30,840 nt of DNA from an uncultured Bacteroidales bacterium (GTDB taxonomy: Bacteria > Bacteroidota > Bacteroidia > Bacteroidales > Bacteroidaceae), in the NCBI GenBank assembly GCA_902768605.1, contig CACXLY010000022.1, positions 1 to 30,840 of the forward strand, written 5' to 3'. Position 1 is the stretch's first letter, and each line of letters starts with the position of its first letter. This document shows, piece after piece, positions 1 through 8,119 of the stretch. Made by a program: the position numbers and the translations under genes. The notes beneath the pieces were generated by a model. It worked only from the letters and a program-made list of their open reading frames with translations, was not told where the DNA came from and ran no database searches.

Positions 1-1
1 C

Positions 2-223
2 ATCGAGTTCGGCGGCTCTCCCCGTGCCAGCATCAACCTGGCTCTGGCAGCCCGTGCCTTTGCCTTCATCAAGAGGCGCGGCTATGTCATTCCCGAAGAC
101 GTCCGCAGCGTGGCTCACGACGTGCTCCGTCACCGCATCGGTCTCACCTATGAGGCTGAGGCGAACAACGTGGTCAGCGAGGAAATCATCAGCAAGATTG
201 TAAACAAGGTGGAAGTGCCCTAA
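2..223 (+). CDS. MoxR-family AAA+ ATPase, C-terminal fragment (5' end outside window)
   Basis: An open frame runs from the window edge to TAA at 221-223 and gives 73 residues. They include GGSPRASINLALAARAFAF and, further on, a GYVIPEDV segment, which match the C-terminal lid of MoxR ATPases (sensor-2 arginine in the SPRA motif). MoxR proteins are AAA+ chaperone-like ATPases encoded next to von Willebrand A proteins and thought to help assemble or activate them. The DUF58 and Bat genes directly downstream fit that partnership. The Walker motifs lie upstream of the window, so activity cannot be judged. The family call is firm because both sequence and neighbourhood agree. Confidence 0.9.
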   Translation: MEFGGSPRASINLALAARAFAFIKRRGYVIPEDVRSVAHDVLRHRIGLTYEAEANNVVSEEIISKIVNKVEVP

Positions 224-227
224 AGCA

Positions 228-260
228 ATTCATAATTCTCAATTCATAATTCATAATTAA
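228..260. repeat. 7-bp tandem repeat (TTCATAA type) in moxR-DUF58 gap
   Basis: TTCATAA-like heptamers repeat four to five times between the moxR stop and the next gene. The same unit returns at 17652-17757 and 22756-22882. Both strands of this unit contain stop codons, and it is seen only between genes here. The array ends about 10 bases before the TTG start of the DUF58 gene and takes up the space where a promoter or ribosome binding site would be expected. Confidence 0.8.
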
Positions 261-269
261 GAGCGAGAA

Positions 270-1145
270 TTGGAAACAAGTGAGATTCTAAAGAAGGTCA
301 GGAAGATCGAGATTAAGACTCGTGGTCTGAGCAGCAATATCTTTGCGGGCGAGTACCACTCTGCCTTCAAGGGGCGCGGCATGACTTTCTCCGAGGTGCG
401 CGAGTACCAGTATGGCGACGACATTCGCGACATCGAATGGAACGTGACGGCTCGCTTCGGAAAGCCTTACGTCAAGGTCTTCGAGGAGGAACGCGAGCTG
501 ACGGTCATGCTGCTGGTTGACGTCAGCGGCAGTCTCGACTTCGGTTCCGTCAAGCAGTTCAAGCGCGACATGGTGACCGAGATTGCTGCCACGCTCGCCT
601 TCTCTGCCATTCAGAACAACGATAAGATAGGCGTCATCTTCTTCTCCGACAAGATCGAGAAGTTCATTCCGCCCAAGAAGGGCCGCAAGCACATCCTATA
701 CATCATCCGCGAACTCCTCGACTACAAGCCCGAGAGCCAGCAGACGAACATCGCTTATGCCCTCGAGTACATGACGCGGGCCATCAAGCGACGCTGTATC
801 GCCTTCGTGCTGAGCGACTTCCTCGACCAGCATCATTTCATGCAACCCCTCTCCATCGCAGCCCACAAGCACGACGTCGTAGCCATTCAGGTCTATGACA
901 AGCGCGTGGCCGAGTTGCCCAACATCGGACTCCTGAAGGTGCATGATGCCGAGACAGGGCAGGAGCGAGTCATCGATACGAGCAGCAGCGCCGTCAGGAA
1001 TGCGCAGGCAAGATGGTGGAAACAGCAGACGATGCGCCTCAAGGACATCTTCAGCCGCAGCCAGGTCGATGCCGTCAGCGTCCGGACCGACCAAGATTAT
1101 GTGAGTGTGTTAAGAGGGCTGTTTGCAAAAAGAAAGACCCCCTAA
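270..1145 (+). CDS. DUF58 domain protein of the MoxR-Bat cluster
   Basis: This is a 291-residue soluble DUF58 protein. The DUF58 signature is clear at residues 36-62 (RGMTFSEVREYQYGDD, then WNVTAR), and a von Willebrand A-like metal site DVSGS sits at residues 84-88. Such proteins are encoded beside MoxR ATPases and are thought to be their partners; the exact role is unknown. The start is a TTG at 270: an in-frame stop at 258-260 rules out anything further upstream, and the first ATG (codon 38) would cut the signature motif. The last residues and the stop arise where the reading frame enters a CCCCCTAACCCCC repeat, so the original C-terminus may have been altered. It is probably co-transcribed with moxR and the bat genes. 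Confidence 0.9.
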   Translation: METSEILKKVRKIEIKTRGLSSNIFAGEYHSAFKGRGMTFSEVREYQYGDDIRDIEWNVTARFGKPYVKVFEEERELTVMLLVDVSGSLDFGSVKQFKRDMVTEIAATLAFSAIQNNDKIGVIFFSDKIEKFIPPKKGRKHILYIIRELLDYKPESQQTNIAYALEYMTRAIKRRCIAFVLSDFLDQHHFMQPLSIAAHKHDVVAIQVYDKRVAELPNIGLLKVHDAETGQERVIDTSSSAVRNAQARWWKQQTMRLKDIFSRSQVDAVSVRTDQDYVSVLRGLFAKRKTP

Positions 1146-1197
1146 CCCCCTTTAGGGGGAATAATAAGCCCCTTCTCTCCCTTGGGGCGGAATAATA
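1138..1197. repeat. G/C palindromic (REP-like) repeat after the DUF58 gene
   Basis: CCCCCTAACCCCC is followed by TTTAGGGGG, giving the palindrome CCCCCTTTAGGGGG at about 1146-1159. A second degenerate copy (CCCCTTCTCTCCCTTGGGG) follows directly. The family recurs at 1251-1330, 14181-14224 and 16203-16228. The 5' part overlaps the last codons of the DUF58 gene and supplies its stop codon. Confidence 0.75.
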
Positions 1198-1213
1198 AAT
1201 AAGGATTTAATTA

Positions 1214-2353
1214 ATGATACGCGAAATAAGAAATAAGTTGAAAACAATAAGCTCTCCCCCTAAAGGGGGATGGGGGGTCTTTTTGCTCCTTTGCTTCCTA
1301 CTCCCCCTAAAGGGGGTCGGGGGGTCTGCCAAGGCGCAGGTGCAGGTCGATGTGAAGCTTGATTCGCTTCAGCTCTTCATCGGTCAGCAGACGGGCCTCA
1401 CGCTTTCTGTCACGCTCGACACGAAGCAGAAGCTACGGATGCCCGACATCAAGAAGGGACAGGAGCTGATTCCCGACGTCGAGGTCGTGGAGGTCGGCAA
1501 GCTCGACACCGCTATCCTCAACGACGGCAAACGCATGACGGTCAGCCAAGCCTACACCATCACGGCGTGGGACAGCGCGTTCTACTACCTGCCGCCCATG
1601 CAGGTGATGGTCGATACCACACGCTACGAGTCGAAGAGCCTCGCGCTGAAAGTCTATACGGTCGATGTCGATACGCTCCACCTCGACCAGTTCTTCCCGC
1701 CAAACGACATCATGGAGCTGCCCTTCCTCTGGGAAGAGTGGCGCATGGTAGCGCTGGGAGGCTTCCTGTTTCTGCTGATGCTGGCTTGCATCGCATACCT
1801 CTGGTATCACGTCAAGCACGGCAAACCCATCGTTCGCTTCATCCGCAGGAAGAAGAAGCTGCCGCCGCATCAAGTCGCTATGACAGAGATAGAGCGCATC
1901 AAGAGCGAGCGGAAGTGGGCTGAGGAAGACAGCAAGGAATACTACACCCTGCTGACCGACACCCTCAGGAACTACATCCGCGACCGCTACGGATTCAACG
2001 CGATGGAGATGACGTCGAACGAAATCATCGAACGTCTCATTTCGGAGAACAACGAAGAGGCGCTCGACGAACTGCGTGAGATATTCCGTACCGCCGACCT
2101 CGTCAAGTTTGCGAAGTGGAGCACCCTCATCAACGAGAACGACGCGAACCTCGTCGCTGCCGTAGAATACGTCAATCAAACGAAGATAGAAATCGATCCG
2201 AATGCCAAACCCGAACCTGAAATCATCAAGGAGACCGACCAGAAGCGACTCACGCAAGTGAAGATAATGCGTGTGGCAATGATAGTTCTGGGTGTCCTCT
2301 CCGTTGCTTTGCTGGCTTGGATAATATGGCGCTCGGCAGACCTGCTAATGTGA
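1214..2353 (+). CDS. BatD-like/DUF4381-like membrane protein of the Bat cluster
   Basis: This is a 379-residue protein with an N-terminal secretion signal, a periplasmic Ig-like region (about 45-170), a membrane segment at about 178-198, a basic cytoplasmic region and a second membrane segment near the C-terminus (about 352-372). The layout and place between the DUF58 gene and batA fit the small BatD-like proteins of Bacteroidota bat loci. The cytoplasmic part resembles DUF4381, a weak call by eye. The signal peptide is odd: residues 12-37 contain PPKGGWGV and LPLKGVGG, which are translations of two copies of the CCCCCTAAAGGGGG palindrome. The hydrophobic core LLLCFLL lies between the copies, so the signal may still work. 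ATG at 1214 is the only reasonable start. Confidence 0.8.
   Translation: MIREIRNKLKTISSPPKGGWGVFLLLCFLLPLKGVGGSAKAQVQVDVKLDSLQLFIGQQTGLTLSVTLDTKQKLRMPDIKKGQELIPDVEVVEVGKLDTAILNDGKRMTVSQAYTITAWDSAFYYLPPMQVMVDTTRYESKSLALKVYTVDVDTLHLDQFFPPNDIMELPFLWEEWRMVALGGFLFLLMLACIAYLWYHVKHGKPIVRFIRRKKKLPPHQVAMTEIERIKSERKWAEEDSKEYYTLLTDTLRNYIRDRYGFNAMEMTSNEIIERLISENNEEALDELREIFRTADLVKFAKWSTLINENDANLVAAVEYVNQTKIEIDPNAKPEPEIIKETDQKRLTQVKIMRVAMIVLGVLSVALLAWIIWRSADLLM
1251..1330 (+). repeat. Two G/C palindromic repeats inside a signal-peptide coding region
   Basis: CTCCCCCTAAAGGGGG occurs twice, at about 1253-1270 and 1301-1317. Each copy is followed by a G-run and GGTCT. They are copies of the same element as at 1138-1197, in the opposite orientation. 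Both are translated and remain in frame. Confidence 0.8.
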
Positions 2354-2358
2354 GATAA

Positions 2359-2460
2359 TTGAAAATTGAATATTGAAAATTGAAGAACATTGAAAATTGA
2401 TTGTTGAAGATTGAAATAGGGAAGAAAGACCTTTCAATTTTCAATTTTCAATCTTCAATA
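2359..2460. repeat. Inverted heptamer repeat (TTGAAAA / TTTTCAA) before batA
   Basis: The left arm (2359-2418) consists of TTGAAAA-type heptamers. The right arm (2431-2460) is the reverse complement (TTTTCAA units), with a short GGGAAGAAAGACC spacer. The transcript could fold into a long imperfect hairpin in the BatD-like/batA gap. It fills almost the entire intergenic space. Confidence 0.8.
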
Positions 2461-2469
2461 AAAAGAACT

Positions 2470-3468
2470 ATGACATTTGAAAACCCACTATATCTGCTTT
2501 TGTTGCTGCTGGCGATACCTTACGTCGTTTGGTATTGGTTCAAGTACAAGTCTTCGACGCCTTCCATCCGCGTCAGCAGCACAGAGGCTATGTTCCAGGC
2601 TCCCAAGAGTCTAAGGCAACGTTTGCTGCATTTTCCGCTCCTCCTGAGGCTTGCCTGCTATGCACTTGCTGTGATTGCTTTGGCTCGTCCGCAGACCTCG
2701 AACAGCTGGAGCAGCAAGCATACCGAGGGTATTGACATCATGCTTTGTATTGACGTCAGCACCAGTATGCTGGCCGAAGACCTGAAGCCCAACCGCATCG
2801 AGGCGGCCAAGAATGTTGCCCTCGAGTTCATCAGCGGTCGTCCTGACGACAACATCGGCCTCACGCTCTTTGCCGGAGAGGCCTACACACAATGCCCCAT
2901 GACCGTTGACCACGCTGTTCTCCTGAACCTGCTGAACGGCACGAAGGTCGATATGGCACAGCGCGGTCTCATCGAGGACGGTACTGCGATAGGCATGGGT
3001 ATGGCGAATGCTTTGTCGCGACTCAAGGACAGCAAGGCGAAGAGCAAAGTCATCATTCTGCTCACGGACGGCTCCAACAACTGCGGACAGATTAGTCCGA
3101 ACACGGCAGCCGACATCGCGAAGAGCTTCGGCATACGCGTCTATACCATCGGCGTCGGCACAAACGGCACGGCTCCCTATCCTTGGCCCGTTGGCGGACA
3201 GATACAATACGTCAACGTACCTGTGGAGATTGACACAAAGACGCTTGCCACGATTGCCCGCAAGACTGATGGCGAGTTCTATCGCGCCACGAACAACCAG
3301 AAGTTGCACGAAGTCTATCAGGAAATCGACAAACTGGAGAAGACCAAGATGAACGTCCGGCAGTACTCCAAGCGCTACGAAGCCTACGGCATGTTCCTGC
3401 TCGCCAGCGTCCTCTGCCTCTTGCTGGAGATACTGCTGAGGAACACGATATTGAAACGCATACCATAA
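2470..3468 (+). CDS. batA: BatA, membrane-anchored von Willebrand A protein
   Basis: This 332-residue protein has two N-terminal membrane segments (about 7-24 and 56-73), a von Willebrand A domain with the MIDAS motif DVSTS at 95-99 and a TDGSNNCG loop, and a C-terminal membrane segment. This is the standard BatA layout. Bat proteins were named for Bacteroides aerotolerance and form an inner-membrane/periplasmic complex of unclear biochemical role. ATG at 2470 is chosen because it gives the conserved beginning MTFENPLYLL. The frame opens 23 codons further up from a TTG, but those codons lie wholly in the TTTTCAA repeat. It is followed by batB after a repeat-filled gap of 141 bases. Confidence 0.95.
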   Translation: MTFENPLYLLLLLLAIPYVVWYWFKYKSSTPSIRVSSTEAMFQAPKSLRQRLLHFPLLLRLACYALAVIALARPQTSNSWSSKHTEGIDIMLCIDVSTSMLAEDLKPNRIEAAKNVALEFISGRPDDNIGLTLFAGEAYTQCPMTVDHAVLLNLLNGTKVDMAQRGLIEDGTAIGMGMANALSRLKDSKAKSKVIILLTDGSNNCGQISPNTAADIAKSFGIRVYTIGVGTNGTAPYPWPVGGQIQYVNVPVEIDTKTLATIARKTDGEFYRATNNQKLHEVYQEIDKLEKTKMNVRQYSKRYEAYGMFLLASVLCLLLEILLRNTILKRIP

Positions 3469-3606
3469 AAGAGTGAAGAGTGAAGAACGAAGAATGAAGA
3501 ATCAGAGTTACATTTAAGGAGCAGAGGAATATATTATTCTTCACTCTTCACTCTTCGTTCTTCACTAATAAATAGTAAATCGTAAATTGTCAAATTGTAA
3601 AATTGA
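3469..3606. repeat. Hairpin element with (GTGAAGA)n arms between batA and batB
   Basis: The left arm at about 3471-3502 is made of AGAGTGA/AGAATGA heptamers ending in ATCAGAGTTAC. The right arm at about 3536-3566 is its reverse complement (TCTTCAC units). They could form an imperfect stem of roughly 30 bp with a loop of about 34 bases. A further heptamer run (AATAGTA, AATCGTA, AATTGTC) covers 3567-3606 up to the batB start. The junction ATCAGAGTTAC recurs at the three coding copies inside the gene at 22878-26933. Confidence 0.85.
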
Positions 3607-3609
3607 AGA

Positions 3610-5313
3610 ATGTTTCGCTTTGAAAGTCCGCAATATTTGTACTTGTTGTTAGTGCTCGTGGCACTGGCCGCTATACATTATTATATTATATATAGGAAGA
3701 AGCAACAGGTGAAACGCTTCGGCGACCCTGAGCTGACCAGGCAACTCTTCCTTGGTGTCTCGCGTTGGAGGCCTGAGGTGAAGTTCTGGATTACGATGCT
3801 TGCCCTTGCATCCTTCATCGTCGCTTTGGCCCGTCCGCAGTTCGGCACCCGCCTCGATACCCGCGAACGCATGGGCATAGAGGCCATCATCGCGCTCGAC
3901 GTCAGCAATTCGATGCTTGCCGAAGACGTGAAGCCCAACCGTTTGGAAAAGGCGAAGATGATGGTCAGCAACATGGTGGACGGCATGAGGGACGATAAAA
4001 TCGGTCTGATTGTCTTTGCCGGCCAGGCCTTCGTGCAGTTGCCCATCACCAGCGACTACGTGAGTGCCAAGATGTTCCTCGAGACCATCTCGCCCGCGAT
4101 GATGAGCGTCCAGGGCACGGACATCGCGGAAGCCATCAACCTCTCGATGCGCAGTTTCACTCAGCAGGAGGACGTCTCCAGAGCCATCTTCGTGATAACC
4201 GATGGTGAGGACAACGAGGCGAGAGGTGTTGAGGCTGCCAAGCAAGCCGCAGCCAAAGGCGTTCGCGTCTATGTGCTGGGCATCGGCAATCCTGGCGGCG
4301 CACCCATTCCCATCCCCGGCACCGGCCAATACATCATCGACGACGAGGGCAACACGGTCGTTTCGAGGTTGAGCGAGGAGATGTGTCGCGAGATAGCAAC
4401 GGCTGGAGGAGGTTCCTACATCTACGTTGACAACAGCAGTTCGGCTCAGAAGAAGCTGTCGGAGCAGGTGGACCGACTGGCCAAAGCCAAGATGGAGAGC
4501 CAGATCTACAGCGAATACGACGAGCAGTTCCAGGGCTTCGTCCTCATCGGCATTCTGCTTTTGTTGCTCGACGTCTTCCTTCTCGAAAGGGAAAGCAAAT
4601 CGACCTGGCTCAGCAACCTCTTCCGCAGAGGACGTCCGGCAGCCGCACTCTTCTTGTTGATTTTCAGCATGACAGCAATGGCTCAGACCGACAGAGACTA
4701 TATCCGCCGCGGCAATCGCCTGATGCGTGACAGCGTTTACGACAAAGCTCAGGTCGAATACCAGAAAGCCATCGAGAAGGACAACACGAATCCCATCTCG
4801 CACTTCAACCTCGGAAACGCTCTCCTCTATCAGAACAAGGCCGAAGACGCCATGAAGGAGTACGAGACGGCAGCCCGATTGGAGAAGGACAAGATGCGTC
4901 TGGCTCAGATTTATCACAACATGGGCGTCGTCCTGCAAAGTGCCAAGCAGTTCGACAAGGCCGTAGCTTGCTACAGGAACTCCCTGCGAAACGACCCCAC
5001 GAACGACGAGACGCGCTACAACTACGCCCTGAGTCTCTTCCAGTTGAAGAAGAATCAAGGAGGTCAGGACAATCAGGACCAGCAGAAGGACGACAAGGGT
5101 CAGGACGAGAAGAAAGAGCAAGAACAGCAACAGCAGAAACAAGAACAAGATAAGAAAGACGAGCAGCAGCAACAACCTCAGCCCGAGCAGATGAGCCGCG
5201 AGAACGCCGAACAGATGCTCAATGCCGCGATGCAGGACGAGAAAGCTACTCAGGAAAAGATTCAGAAAGCACAGCAAAAACGTCAGCAAAAACAGCTTCA
5301 GAAACAATGGTAA
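3610..5313 (+). CDS. batB: BatB-BatC fusion (von Willebrand A domain plus TPR domain)
   Basis: This is a 567-residue protein. Residues 1-335 are BatB: membrane segments at about 8-27 and 59-75, MIDAS DVSNS at 97-101, a TDGEDNEA loop, and a third membrane segment near 310-328. Residues 340-567 are BatC: TPR repeats at about 360-470, then a Gln/Lys/Glu-rich tail. The two are usually separate genes. At the join (about 342-359) the hydrophobic stretch LFLLIFSMTAMAQ looks like the former BatC signal peptide, now an internal membrane segment, so the TPR part would still face the periplasm. No in-frame stop separates the halves. The low-complexity tail is probably flexible. Confidence 0.92.
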   Translation: MFRFESPQYLYLLLVLVALAAIHYYIIYRKKQQVKRFGDPELTRQLFLGVSRWRPEVKFWITMLALASFIVALARPQFGTRLDTRERMGIEAIIALDVSNSMLAEDVKPNRLEKAKMMVSNMVDGMRDDKIGLIVFAGQAFVQLPITSDYVSAKMFLETISPAMMSVQGTDIAEAINLSMRSFTQQEDVSRAIFVITDGEDNEARGVEAAKQAAAKGVRVYVLGIGNPGGAPIPIPGTGQYIIDDEGNTVVSRLSEEMCREIATAGGGSYIYVDNSSSAQKKLSEQVDRLAKAKMESQIYSEYDEQFQGFVLIGILLLLLDVFLLERESKSTWLSNLFRRGRPAAALFLLIFSMTAMAQTDRDYIRRGNRLMRDSVYDKAQVEYQKAIEKDNTNPISHFNLGNALLYQNKAEDAMKEYETAARLEKDKMRLAQIYHNMGVVLQSAKQFDKAVACYRNSLRNDPTNDETRYNYALSLFQLKKNQGGQDNQDQQKDDKGQDEKKEQEQQQQKQEQDKKDEQQQQPQPEQMSRENAEQMLNAAMQDEKATQEKIQKAQQKRQQKQLQKQW

Positions 5314-5428
5314 ACGTGACGGGTTCAAACGACGCACGTGTCGTTGCTAATTTACACACGTGTAGTTGGCAATTTACACACGTGTAGTTGGCGATTTACT
5401 AACGTGTCGTTTTCCGACTATCCACGTC
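5314..5428 (+). repeat. 22-bp tandem array, ACGTGTAGTTGGCAA family
   Basis: The core ACGTG (or ACGTC) begins at 5314, 5336, 5358, 5380, 5402 and 5424, six times at exactly 22-base spacing. The best-conserved units read ACGTGTAGTTGGCAA followed by TTTAC. The first core begins directly after the batB-batC stop codon and the array ends about 22 bases before batD. A related array lies at 26992-27072. Confidence 0.92.
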
Positions 5429-5450
5429 AAGTTGAAAGAGACTCCATAAG

Positions 5451-7289
5451 ATGAAAAGACTTTACACGATATTCACACTCTTATTCCTTGCGCTAAGCCC
5501 TGTCTTCTCGCAAGTTACGCTCAAGGTTCAGGCACCTTCCCAAGCCGAAGTAGGCCAAAGAATCCGCATCAGTTATGTCGCCAACACGCAGGAGATAGAA
5601 GACTTCCAGATTGGCAGCTTCGAGGGTTTCAACGTCCTTTACGGTCCCAGCACGAGTCGCTCGAGCAATTTCTCGATGGTGAACGGCCGCACTACTCAGA
5701 GCAGTTCCACAACCTTCACCTATACCGTCGTGCCTACCGCGGAGGGAACACTCAAGATTCCTGCCGCCACAATTAAGGTCGATGGGAAATCCGTCAAGAG
5801 CGGAACAGCCAACATCGAAGTGTTGCCGGCCAGTCAGCAGCAGAGTCAACAGCCTCAAAACCAGCAGCAAGGCGGCAATCCTCGCCAACAGCGTCAGCAA
5901 CAAAACACAACCAGCTCCGGTCAGATAAGCGGCAACGAGCTCTATATGACCGTGACGGCCAACCGAAAGAAAATCTACGAGCAGGAGGCCGTGATGCTGA
6001 CTTACAAGCTCTACACGCTGGTGAACATCCAACAAATATCCGGCGAAATGCCTCAGATAGACGGTTGCCACGTTCAGGAACTCGAGCGCTCCACGCAGAT
6101 GTCGCTTAAGTACGAACGCGTCAACGGCCGTAACTACGGCACAGCCGTCTGGAAGCAATATGTCCTCTTCCCGCAGAAGACGGGCAAAATCAAGATTCCC
6201 AGCATCACTTTCGACACGCAGGTTGAGGTGCAGAACCACTCGATGGACCCCTTCGACATCTTCTTCGGCGGCGGAAGTCTCTCGCAAATGGTGCGCAAGC
6301 AAATCGTCGCGCCAGCCATCGAGATTGACGTCATGCCCCTCCCCACGCCGAAGCCCGACAACTTCTCGGGTGCCGTGGGCAAGTTCTCGGTGTCTGCCAC
6401 GCTGACGCCCGACCAGGTGAACGCCAACGATGCCGCAACCCTCCGACTCGTCGTCTCTGGTCAGGGCAATATGAAACTCATGAAGGCGCCGACCATTCGA
6501 TTCCCTCAGGACTTTGAGGTCTATGACCCCAAGGAGAACAACAAAACGCAGAACACGGCAACGGGAGCAAAGGGAAACATCACTTACGACTATGTCGTCG
6601 TGCCCCGTCACGGCGGAAAATTCTCGATTCCACCGGTAGAATTCTGCTATTTCGACCCCGAGCAGGAGCGCTACAACACGGTCAAGACGGACTCCTTCCA
6701 CCTCGCAGTTGCCAAGGCAAAGGGTCAGCCGGTCGCTTACTCTCGCGAACAGGAGGACGTCAGCGTGCTCAACAACGACATTCGCTTCATCAAGTTGGGC
6801 GAGTACACCATTGAGGACGAGGATGACTTCTTCGGAACTTCCTCATATTGGCTCACTTATCTGCTTCTCTTCATTGCCTTCATCGCCGCTTTCCTTTGGC
6901 TGAGACGCCAACAGAAGCTTAATCCGAACTCCTGGAGCGTGAAGGGCAAGAAGGCAGGCAAAGTGGCATCTCGCCGACTGAAACAGGCTTCGAAGCTCTT
7001 GCACGCCAAGGATGATGCCGCTTTCTACGACGAAGTGATGCGAGCTCTGCTCGGCTATGCAGGCGACAAGTTGTCTCTTCCGACCAATGAGCTCAACAAG
7101 GAGAACGTCATCAGCAAGCTCACATCGAAAGGCGTGGAGCAGGAAGTTGTCGATTCCTTCATTACCGTACTGAGCGATTGCGAGTTCGCACGATATGCTC
7201 CGACGGCCGATGCGAACCTTGCAAAAGAGAAGATTTACGAGCAGGCTTCAGATGTCATTACGCGAATGAACGCCTCGATAAAAAAGTGA
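5451..7289 (+). CDS. batD: BatD, periplasmic oxygen-tolerance protein
   Basis: This is a 612-residue BatD protein. It begins with a cleavable signal (MKRLYTIFTLLFLALSPVFSQ), followed by Ig-like/beta-rich periplasmic domains and a Gln-rich linker near residues 125-155. A single membrane segment lies at about 464-487 (YLLLFIAFIAAFLWL), with a basic cytoplasmic tail of about 125 residues. Length and layout are usual for the family. BatD is thought to work with BatA, BatB, BatC and BatE at the inner membrane. It starts just after the 22-bp array; no promoter box was seen in that gap, so it is probably read through from upstream. Confidence 0.93.
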   Translation: MKRLYTIFTLLFLALSPVFSQVTLKVQAPSQAEVGQRIRISYVANTQEIEDFQIGSFEGFNVLYGPSTSRSSNFSMVNGRTTQSSSTTFTYTVVPTAEGTLKIPAATIKVDGKSVKSGTANIEVLPASQQQSQQPQNQQQGGNPRQQRQQQNTTSSGQISGNELYMTVTANRKKIYEQEAVMLTYKLYTLVNIQQISGEMPQIDGCHVQELERSTQMSLKYERVNGRNYGTAVWKQYVLFPQKTGKIKIPSITFDTQVEVQNHSMDPFDIFFGGGSLSQMVRKQIVAPAIEIDVMPLPTPKPDNFSGAVGKFSVSATLTPDQVNANDAATLRLVVSGQGNMKLMKAPTIRFPQDFEVYDPKENNKTQNTATGAKGNITYDYVVVPRHGGKFSIPPVEFCYFDPEQERYNTVKTDSFHLAVAKAKGQPVAYSREQEDVSVLNNDIRFIKLGEYTIEDEDDFFGTSSYWLTYLLLFIAFIAAFLWLRRQQKLNPNSWSVKGKKAGKVASRRLKQASKLLHAKDDAAFYDEVMRALLGYAGDKLSLPTNELNKENVISKLTSKGVEQEVVDSFITVLSDCEFARYAPTADANLAKEKIYEQASDVITRMNASIKK

Positions 7290-7330
7290 AAAGTTGAAAA
7301 ATTAAAAAGGTTATAAGTTGAATTTTCGCG

Positions 7331-8086
7331 ATGAAACGGTATATTTTTGTTATTTCCCTGGTTCTTGTCTCTGTTTTGACTCAAGCTGCAAGTCCTGCCG
7401 AAACGAAGACTTTGGCCGATACAGCTTATGTCCAAGGCGATTACGAGAAAGCTGTCAAACTCTATAGCGAACTGGCTGAGCAGAGTCCTGACATCGAAGT
7501 CTTCTACAACCTGGGCTGCGCGTACTATCGTATCGACGATATCGCCCATAGTGTACTTTGGTTCGAACGTGCCTTGAAACTCGACCCAAGCAACAAGGAC
7601 GTGCTCTTCAATCTCGAACTGGCTCGCACGAAGACCATCGACAAGATAATCCCGCAGCATGAGTTCATCCTGTTCACCTACTTCCGCAGTATGACGAACT
7701 GGTTCTCCTTGCGTACCTGGACCATCATCGGCCTGCTCTCCTTTATCATCATGCTCGTTTCCCTGCTTCTCTTTTGGGCTTCCGGCAGCATGTTTGTGCG
7801 AAAATGTGCCTTTTCATCGGCTGTTTTGCTCCTGCTCGTCTCTGTGCTTTCCAACGTTTGTGCCCTGCAACAAAGGAACTACAAGCAGGTTCATACCAGC
7901 GGCATCATCATCTCTCCAGCCGTCACAGTCAAGAGTACGCCGGCCGATAATGGCAACGATCTTTTCGTCCTTCACGAGGGAAGCAAGGTGGAGATACTTG
8001 ACGGCAGCCTCAAGGAGTGGTGCGAGGTGAGCATAGCTGACGGCAAGCAAGGCTGGATTCCCAAGAAATCCTTTGCCCTCATCTGA
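7331..8086 (+). CDS. batE: BatE, TPR and SH3-like membrane protein
   Basis: This is a 251-residue protein with an N-terminal signal ([19 protein letters not shown]), TPR repeats at about 25-95, two membrane segments near 135-155 and 160-178, and a C-terminal bacterial SH3-like domain (about 185-251, with WCEV and GWIPKKSF). This is the layout of BatE. As the last Bat gene it lies 41 bases after batD and 33 bases before the sensor kinase gene. The close spacing suggests that the kinase and regulator share the transcript. Confidence 0.92.
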   Translation: MKRYIFVISLVLVSVLTQAASPAETKTLADTAYVQGDYEKAVKLYSELAEQSPDIEVFYNLGCAYYRIDDIAHSVLWFERALKLDPSNKDVLFNLELARTKTIDKIIPQHEFILFTYFRSMTNWFSLRTWTIIGLLSFIIMLVSLLLFWASGSMFVRKCAFSSAVLLLLVSVLSNVCALQQRNYKQVHTSGIIISPAVTVKSTPADNGNDLFVLHEGSKVEILDGSLKEWCEVSIADGKQGWIPKKSFALI

Positions 8087-8119
8087 GGCAATAAGTCACC
8101 ACCCCTTAATGCTAATCAG

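Noticed and set aside
2401..2469. Longer batA start (23 extra residues)
   Set aside because: The extension lies fully in the TTTTCAA repeat and begins with TTG; ATG at 2470 gives the conserved BatA start.
3649..5337. Long open frame on the minus strand opposite batB-batC
   Set aside because: It mirrors the codon pattern of a clear gene, and its Leu/Val-rich translation has no recognisable domain.
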